A DNA stretch of 12,690 nucleotides from Desulfobacterales bacterium (GTDB lineage: Bacteria; Desulfobacterota; Desulfobacteria; Desulfobacterales; UBA5852): positions 1 to 12,690 of the forward strand of contig JASJBQ010000154.1 of NCBI GenBank assembly GCA_030066455.1, in the 5' to 3' direction. Under the pieces are notes generated by a model. It made no database searches, was not told the DNA's origin, and was given only the letters and a program-made list of their open reading frames with translations. Each line of letters begins with the position of its first letter. Position 1 is the first letter of the stretch. Positions 8,556-12,690 of this stretch are shown piece by piece. Both the position numbers and the translations under genes were made by a program.

Positions 8556-9521
8556 TTATTTGAGCCCCAGAAGTTCGGCTTCGATGAATTTCCAGGTGGC
8601 CAGGTAGTCGCCCCGGGACATCAGGGCTTCCAACTTACCGCCGTCCACCGCTTCCAGGCGCTGCCAGATTTTGTTGGTCATGCGGCTGTTGGCCTCGAAG
8701 GTGCCGCGAATATCCCAGCGCGTGGGCGAGGTGTCCGAGGTCATGTAATCGCTGTAGCCGTACTTCTTGAGATAGTAGATGAACTCGACATATTCCAGGT
8801 AGTGCTTGGTGCCGCAAAAATAGTCCCAGTCCCATTTGCCGTCGTTGTCGTTGATGTGGATGTAGTAGGGATAGGGGCTTTCCGCCAGCATGACCACGGC
8901 CTCGGCCGGATGTTCGTTGCCGTAGATCGAATGGCCGAAGTCGAGGGTCACGCCCATTTTCTGGTTTTGAATGTCGTTCAGCAGGCACAGCGTCTTGGCG
9001 GCCGAGTCCACGAAGCAGCGGCCGCGGGTCTCGCTGGGCTTGTACTCCACGAACAGCGGGATTTCGGGTATGTAATCGCCGGCGGCCCCAAAGGTTTCGA
9101 CGAGATACTTCCAGGTCTGGGCGTAGTCGTACTGGAAGGAGAACTCGTAGCCGTCGCCCAGCGGACAGCAGGTCACCTTGTCGGCCCCCACGGCGGCGGC
9201 GAAATCCTTGGCCTCCTTGATGAAGCGCACGGCTTTGGCGCGGACATCCGGGTTGTGGGAGGTCAGCCCGCCGTTCTTGAATTCCGGCTCGGCCTTGACG
9301 TTGACGTTGATCGCGGCCACGTTGAGCCGGTGCTTGTCCAGGAGCCTGCGCGTGAGCGCCGGGTCGTTGACCTCGTAGGGGAAGACGACCTCGACACCGT
9401 CGTAGCCTTCGATCTCGGTCATCAGTTCGAACTTCTGGTCCAGTTCCAGGGGGATATTGTAGTCGTGGAAGCGATCCTTGGTCCGCGAGAGAAAGCCGGT
9501 GATGATGCCCATCTTAAGCAT
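8556..9521 (-). CDS. TIM-barrel sugar isomerase/epimerase (xylose-isomerase-like, RhaI-like metal site)
   Basis: This 321-residue member of the AP-endonuclease-2/xylose-isomerase-like TIM-barrel superfamily is probably a metal-dependent cytoplasmic aldose-ketose isomerase. Candidate ligands in order are E159-x-K161 (VEYKP), D194-x-x-H197 (LDFGHS), H222 (HINDND), D231/D233 (KWDWD) and D263 (TSDTSP). From memory this order matches the two-metal site of Pseudomonas L-rhamnose isomerase (E219/K221, D254/H257, H281, D289/D291, D327), with one extra residue between H222 and D231. Mononuclear tagatose-3-epimerase or hydroxypyruvate-isomerase homologues are shorter (about 260-290 aa). The start is ATG 9521, with AAGGAGGT 4 bases upstream. 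The position between a transporter and transketolase suggests that it prepares a ketose for transketolase. Related family members include decarboxylases (3-oxo-isoapionate decarboxylase), so the reaction remains uncertain. Confidence 0.82.
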   Translation of the reverse strand: MLKMGIITGFLSRTKDRFHDYNIPLELDQKFELMTEIEGYDGVEVVFPYEVNDPALTRRLLDKHRLNVAAINVNVKAEPEFKNGGLTSHNPDVRAKAVRFIKEAKDFAAAVGADKVTCCPLGDGYEFSFQYDYAQTWKYLVETFGAAGDYIPEIPLFVEYKPSETRGRCFVDSAAKTLCLLNDIQNQKMGVTLDFGHSIYGNEHPAEAVVMLAESPYPYYIHINDNDGKWDWDYFCGTKHYLEYVEFIYYLKKYGYSDYMTSDTSPTRWDIRGTFEANSRMTNKIWQRLEAVDGGKLEALMSRGDYLATWKFIEAELLGLK

Positions 9522-9578
9522 ATAAACCTCCTTGGCCGACCGTCAGGCCGGTAATTCCCGTCAGGGGCATTTCGTGGG

Positions 9579-9725
9579 TTAACAGGCGGTTGAAAAACGA
9601 CTGCGCTTGGCCATACGGCGTTGAAACCCTCCTCAAAATGCGCATTGATGACACCTAAACGGCGCTTTCTCGTCGAATTTTGCCCTGTCTTGCCTGCGCG
9701 CATGACGTTTTCCACAGCCTGCTAA
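9579..9725. repeat. 147-bp palindromic element (family B) between tctA and the isomerase gene
   Basis: The ends are an imperfect 18-bp terminal inverted repeat: TTAACAGGCGGTTGAAAA at 9579-9596, and the reverse complement of 9708-9725, TTAGCAGGCTGTGGAAAA (15 of 18 identical). Partial complementarity continues inward (TGCGC in both arms). There is no internal gene. Its right end overlaps the TAG stop codon of the large permease gene (9722-9724). It resembles a MITE or a mobile palindromic repeat; termini of the CAGGCTGTTGAAAA type are, as I recall, frequent between genes of deltaproteobacteria. No obvious target duplication is seen. Confidence 0.6.
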
Positions 9726-11290
9726 GGGGTTTCCGATTCATTTTCTTCCAGGGCCGCTTCGCAGCTGTCTTTACGGTTCAAGATCTTCTGAAGCGCGGCG
9801 CGTTTGGCCTTCCGGAACCATTCGAACTGGCTCACCACCGTCCAGATGATGATCAGGAAAAGAATCAGGGAAACCGGGCGTTGAAAAATGGGCAGAAAGC
9901 TGCCCTGGCTCACCATCAGGGCCCGGCGCAGGTTTTCGTCCGCCATGGGGCCCAGGATGACACCGATGACCAGCGGCGCGATGGGATAGCCCATCGAGGT
10001 CAAAAAATAGCAGATGATCCCCACTGGCAGCATCAGGTAGAGATTGAAGATATTGAGCCCCAGCGAATAGCTGCCGATGATGCAGAGCATGCCGATGATG
10101 GGCATGAAAATCTGGGTGGGAATGCGCAGCACTTTGACCACCTGTTTGGCCAGGAGCATCCCGGAGACGAACATGGCCATCGAGGCCAGCAGCAGGATGG
10201 CGGCCACCTCCATAATGAAGGTGGGATGTTCGAAGGTAATCATCGGGCCCGGCTGAACTCCGTGCAGCATGAGGGCGCCCAGCAGCATGGCCGCCGGCGG
10301 GCTGCCCGGGATGCCCAGGTTGAGCAGGGGGATCATGGCGCCGCCCACGCAGGCGTTGTTGGCGGTCTCACTGGCCAGAACGCCCTTGAGCTCGCCCTTG
10401 CCGAAGTTGTCCGGGTTTTTGGAGGTGTTCTTGGCGGTACCGTAGGAAACCCAACCGGCGATGTCTTCGCCGATCCCGGGAACGGCTCCGATACCCACCC
10501 CGATAAGGGCCGAGCGGACGATGGCCGGGATGTTGCGGATCACCATCCCGATTTCAGGGATGATCCGCTGCAGTTTCTGGGTTTCACCGATGGCGAAGCG
10601 GTCGCGGAGCACCTGGATGATCTGGGGGATGCCGAACGCGCCGATCAGTACGGGCACCACTTCGACCCCGCTGTCCAACTCGGTGTAGCCGAAGGTGAAG
10701 CGGGGGTAGAATTGCAGCAGATCCCGGCCGACACAGGCTAAAAAAAGCCCCAGGAATCCGGCGATCCAGCCCTTGATGACCAGGTCCGGGCTGGTGAGGG
10801 TGCCGCTGATCAGGATGCCGAAAAAGGCCAGGAGGAAGAATTCGAACGAGGTGAACTGCAGGGCGAAGTGCGAAATGATGGGTGAGATACTGACCACGAA
10901 GAGCATGCTGACCGAAGTGCCGATGGCCGAGGAGGTGGTGGTCAGGCCGATGGCCCGCCCGCCCTCGCCCCTGCAGGCCAGGGGATAGCCGTCGAGGGCC
11001 GTGGCCGCCGCCGCGGCCGTGCCGGGGATGTTGATCAGAATCGAGGCGTAGGAGCCGCCGTAGGTGCCGCCGACGTAGATGGCCAACAAACAGACCATGG
11101 CCATGGAGGTATCCATGCCGTAGGTCAGCGCGGTCAGCAGGGCTACCCCAAGGGTGGAGGTCAGACCCGGCATGGCGCCGAACATGATGCCCAGCAAAAC
11201 GGATCCGAAAAGGATGGCCAGGTTGACCGGGTCGGCCGCAATCGACACAACGATACCGAAAAAGTCCCCGATGCGGTCAAAAATCATCAT
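9722..11290 (-). CDS. tctA: TctA-family large permease of a tripartite tricarboxylate-type transporter
   Basis: This 522-residue inner-membrane protein has about 11-12 hydrophobic segments and is the channel-forming large subunit of a TTT uptake system. These systems import carboxylates or similar anions with the cation gradient. Family signatures are clear: GIMFGAMPGLTSTLGVALL (35-52), YVGGTYGGSYASILINIPG (72-90), then the pseudo-repeat GAVPGIGEDIAGWVSYGTAK (268-287) and ETANNACVGGAMIPLLNLGIPG (308-329). The tail beyond residue 490 is charged and cytosolic. It starts at ATG 11290 (a second ATG follows directly), with only a weak GGGAG far upstream, unlike the strong sites of the enzyme genes. 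It is encoded after the small permease, separated by a palindromic element, and before the isomerase gene. The substrate cannot be read from the sequence. Confidence 0.95.
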   Translation of the reverse strand: MMIFDRIGDFFGIVVSIAADPVNLAILFGSVLLGIMFGAMPGLTSTLGVALLTALTYGMDTSMAMVCLLAIYVGGTYGGSYASILINIPGTAAAAATALDGYPLACRGEGGRAIGLTTTSSAIGTSVSMLFVVSISPIISHFALQFTSFEFFLLAFFGILISGTLTSPDLVIKGWIAGFLGLFLACVGRDLLQFYPRFTFGYTELDSGVEVVPVLIGAFGIPQIIQVLRDRFAIGETQKLQRIIPEIGMVIRNIPAIVRSALIGVGIGAVPGIGEDIAGWVSYGTAKNTSKNPDNFGKGELKGVLASETANNACVGGAMIPLLNLGIPGSPPAAMLLGALMLHGVQPGPMITFEHPTFIMEVAAILLLASMAMFVSGMLLAKQVVKVLRIPTQIFMPIIGMLCIIGSYSLGLNIFNLYLMLPVGIICYFLTSMGYPIAPLVIGVILGPMADENLRRALMVSQGSFLPIFQRPVSLILFLIIIWTVVSQFEWFRKAKRAALQKILNRKDSCEAALEENESETP

Positions 11291-11347
11291 TTAAAAAACG
11301 TGCTCCCGTTTGAAACTTTAAGCTTCAACATCATCGTTGGCTGCATC

Positions 11348-11491
11348 GTGTCCGTCCAGAACAGGTAGATTTTGGTTCAGGCCAAGGCCGCAGCGCTTTT
11401 GAAACCGGAGGCGTAGCTTTAGCTACGTCGAGGATTTCAAAATTGCGAGAACGCCGGCCTGGACCGAAAGATGCCTATTCTGGACGGACAC
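11348..11491. repeat. 144-bp palindromic element (family A, copy 1) between tctB and tctA
   Basis: A perfect 14-bp terminal inverted repeat (GTGTCCGTCCAGAA at 11348-11361 and its complement at 11478-11491) bounds a sequence that is nearly palindromic along its length. The centre is a CGTAGC...GCTACG hairpin near 11411-11427. It shares two blocks with the element at 12428-12606: 11370-11400 (30 of 31 identical to 12456-12486) and 11422-11475 (49 of 54 identical to 12532-12585). Its right end touches the TAA stop codon of tctB at 11492. There is no coding capacity and no T tract. It may be a mobile palindromic repeat and would fold strongly in the mRNA. Confidence 0.75.
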
Positions 11492-12256
11492 TTAAAAATC
11501 CCAGTACCAAATGGCATCCATGACCGCCACGACAAGACCCTCGGTCGGCATGGGCACCAGCAGAAAGTATTTGAAAACCGGTCCGATCGAGAACGGGGCC
11601 GCAACTGCCAGGATGAGGCTAAGCCGATATTTTTTTCGCAACCGCGGGGTGCCGCGGACGGTTCGCCAGGTATAAAGGCTGTACACGCCCGCACAGATGA
11701 GGGTCAGCCAGTCGCCCGCGTAGGGCAGCGTACCCTCGAGGGCCTGCGGCAGCTTGAAAACGAAAAACAGGAGCAGCCCCGCCGCGAGGGCCAGATAGCA
11801 GAAGAAGAGTTTTTTGAGCAGAACGTCGTCGTCGAAGTAGAACATGCTGATGAAGGCCATCAGGAAAAGCAGGCTGCAGGCGAAGAAATCGACCCGCGGA
11901 ATGGCCAGGAAGACATAACTGAAAAAAAGCACCAGCATGGCATAGAAGCGCAGAATGGCCGGTGTTTGAAGATATTGCAGCAATTCACGGCTGGCCATCC
12001 ATTGGAGCACCTGCCGGAAGCCGGCCAGACCGACGGCCTTCAGGGCCGTGCGCATCAGAAGGGCGCCCAGTAGCGTAATCATGGCGCCGACAAACAGGGG
12101 AAACAACGCGGGCGATACGAACCACACATTCTGGACGCCACCCCAGGAACCTTTCATGGGCATCTTCAACGCCTGGCTGACGACCCAAATGCCGAAGAGC
12201 ACGATCAGACTGCCGGAGAAGATATCCGCCTTGCGCAGTTTGTCTTTATCCATCAT
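11492..12256 (-). CDS. tctB: TctB-like small permease subunit (long form)
   Basis: This 254-residue inner-membrane protein sits at the position of TctB, directly upstream of tctA in transcription order. Hydrophobic helices are seen near 15-32, 48-70, 102-120, 122-142, 149-167, 178-195 and 209-235. Classical TctB proteins have about 145-170 residues and four helices, so this one is long, with roughly seven. The N-terminal part (KADIFSGSLIVLFGIWVV, then FPLFVGAMITLLGALLM) has the usual TctB look. ATG 12256 is followed by a second ATG; TAAGGAT lies about 8 bases upstream. Identification relies on topology and gene order more than on diagnostic motifs. It is expected to pair with the large permease to form the membrane part of the transporter. 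Confidence 0.8.
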   Translation of the reverse strand: MMDKDKLRKADIFSGSLIVLFGIWVVSQALKMPMKGSWGGVQNVWFVSPALFPLFVGAMITLLGALLMRTALKAVGLAGFRQVLQWMASRELLQYLQTPAILRFYAMLVLFFSYVFLAIPRVDFFACSLLFLMAFISMFYFDDDVLLKKLFFCYLALAAGLLLFFVFKLPQALEGTLPYAGDWLTLICAGVYSLYTWRTVRGTPRLRKKYRLSLILAVAAPFSIGPVFKYFLLVPMPTEGLVVAVMDAIWYWDF

Positions 12257-12361
12257 GGTGCACGATCCTTAAAGAAGGCTTAAGTTCAAGTGTTGGTAGG
12301 CCATAAGGCCATTTCGGCGTGTTTTGCCGGTTGGGTAAATTCCTTTCACGGGAAGAAGAGC

Positions 12362-12375
12362 AACCAGCGCTGGTT
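12362..12375. repeat. Perfect 14-bp palindrome in the tctC/tctB spacer
   Basis: AACCAGCGCTGGTT is fully self-complementary and lies 106 bases upstream of the tctB start, next to a strong hairpin. It could be a protein-binding dyad or part of an RNA fold; nothing seen distinguishes these. Confidence 0.4.
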
Positions 12376-12381
12376 TCGTTT

Positions 12382-12411
12382 CAGGGCCGGCAGCCAAGAC
12401 CGCCGGCCCTG
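12382..12411. repeat. Strong GC-rich hairpin in the tctC/tctB spacer
   Basis: CAGGGCCGGC (12382-12391) and GCCGGCCCTG (12402-12411) form a perfect 10-bp stem with a 10-base loop. No T tract follows on either strand, so it is not a standard terminator. A stable hairpin after a binding-protein gene often raises the amount of that protein over the permeases by protecting upstream mRNA, which fits here as an inference. Confidence 0.6.
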
Positions 12412-12427
12412 GACGCGAACTTATGCG

Positions 12428-12606
12428 TTAGCAGTGTCTATTCAGAAGTGGTAAGTTTTGGTTCCGGCCAAGGCCGCAGCGCTTTTTGTACCGACGGCGT
12501 AGCCGTCGTCGCGAAGCGACGCGTAGCTAATGCTACGTCGAGGATTTCAAAAGCGCGAGAACGCCGGCCGGGGCCGAAAGGTGCCACTTATGGATGGGCA
12601 CTGTTA
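12428..12606. repeat. 179-bp palindromic element (family A, copy 2) between tctC and tctB
   Basis: The ends form an imperfect inverted repeat of about 24 bp: TTAGCAGTGTC... at 12428 and, read from the other side, TTAACAGTGCC... from 12606; both continue to AAGTGG. It is homologous to the 11348-11491 element, but has an extra segment near the centre holding a CGTCGC-GAA-GCGACG hairpin in addition to the CGTAGC-TAAT-GCTACG hairpin. The right end includes the TAA stop codon of the upstream gene (12604-12606). There is no coding content. Confidence 0.72.
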
Positions 12607-12690
12607 AGGTTTGGGTATGCCCAGCTTGGAGGGCTCGACGGTGGCCGCACCGAGTTCCCACAGGGTCCAGGCAAAGTTGGATTCCAGGGC
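12604..12690 (-). CDS. tctC: C-terminal end of a TctC-type solute-binding protein (partial)
   Basis: Only the last 28 codons are inside the window; the 5' part lies beyond the right edge. The peptide reads ALESNFAWTLWELGAA followed by TVEPSKLGIPKP and TAA. The ending (WTLWELG...LGIPKP) is compatible with periplasmic Bug/TctC binding proteins. The strongest argument is position: it is the gene immediately before small and large permease genes, where TTT operons normally carry the binding protein. If correct, it would capture the substrate in the periplasm and deliver it to the TctAB permease. The identification is contextual because the ligand-binding regions are not visible. Confidence 0.6.
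   Translation of the reverse strand, partial: ALESNFAWTLWELGAATVEPSKLGIPKP

Noticed and set aside
8556..9521. Hydroxypyruvate isomerase (Hyi) as the identity of the TIM-barrel protein
   Set aside because: It would fit the neighbouring reductase, but Hyi is about 258 aa. The E-x-K / D-x-x-H / D-x-D pattern better matches RhaI-type isomerases.
9680..10741. Long open frame on the plus strand (353 codons), opposite tctA
   Set aside because: It is a shadow of the GC-rich permease gene. The product is rich in H, D, G and Q, with no domain or membrane pattern.
11348..11491. Palindromic elements as intrinsic terminators or CRISPR-like repeats
   Set aside because: No T tract follows the stems on the operon strand, and there is no regular repeat-spacer spacing.

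Overview
The window (about 12.7 kb) looks like a chromosomal piece from a Gram-negative environmental bacterium. My best guess is an anaerobic Desulfobacterota (Desulfobacterales-like) genome. This is inferred from the gene style (large PhnD-sensor hybrid kinase, tripartite tricarboxylate-type transporter, split transketolase, strong AAGGAGGT ribosome sites) and from highly palindromic intergenic elements of a kind I associate with that group. No rRNA, tRNA or CRISPR array is visible.

Left part (1-4981): a decayed tyrosine-recombinase fragment runs off the left edge on the minus strand. It is followed on the plus strand by one very large gene for a membrane hybrid histidine kinase: signal peptide, TtrS/PhnD-like periplasmic sensor, one membrane helix, two PAS domains, HisKA, HATPase, two receiver domains and an Hpt domain. 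No response regulator lies beside it in the window. This gene is visibly more AT-rich than the genes to its right.

Right part (4982-12690): seven co-oriented minus-strand genes form a catabolic-looking operon. In order of transcription (right to left) they are: the end of a TctC-type solute-binding protein, a long TctB-like small permease, a TctA large permease, a TIM-barrel sugar isomerase with an L-rhamnose-isomerase-like metal site, the N- and C-terminal halves of a split transketolase, and a D-2-hydroxyacid dehydrogenase that strikingly resembles plant peroxisomal hydroxypyruvate reductase HPR1. A strong intrinsic terminator (4894-4957) closes the operon 24 bases after the last stop codon.

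The gene set suggests uptake of an organic acid or sugar-like compound, aldose-ketose isomerisation, C2-unit transfer by transketolase, and reduction of a hydroxypyruvate-like product. The set of roles (transporter, isomerase, split transketolase, reductase) parallels published transketolase-based routes for unusual sugars (sulfoquinovose sulfo-TK, apiose/apulose-4-phosphate), but the individual proteins do not obviously match those enzymes, so the substrate is open.

The spacers of the operon are unusual. Three consecutive ones (tctC/tctB, tctB/tctA, tctA/isomerase) each carry a 145-180 bp near-palindromic element whose end touches or overlaps the upstream stop codon. Two are diverged copies of one family and the third belongs to another family. 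The other long spacers also hold inverted repeats.
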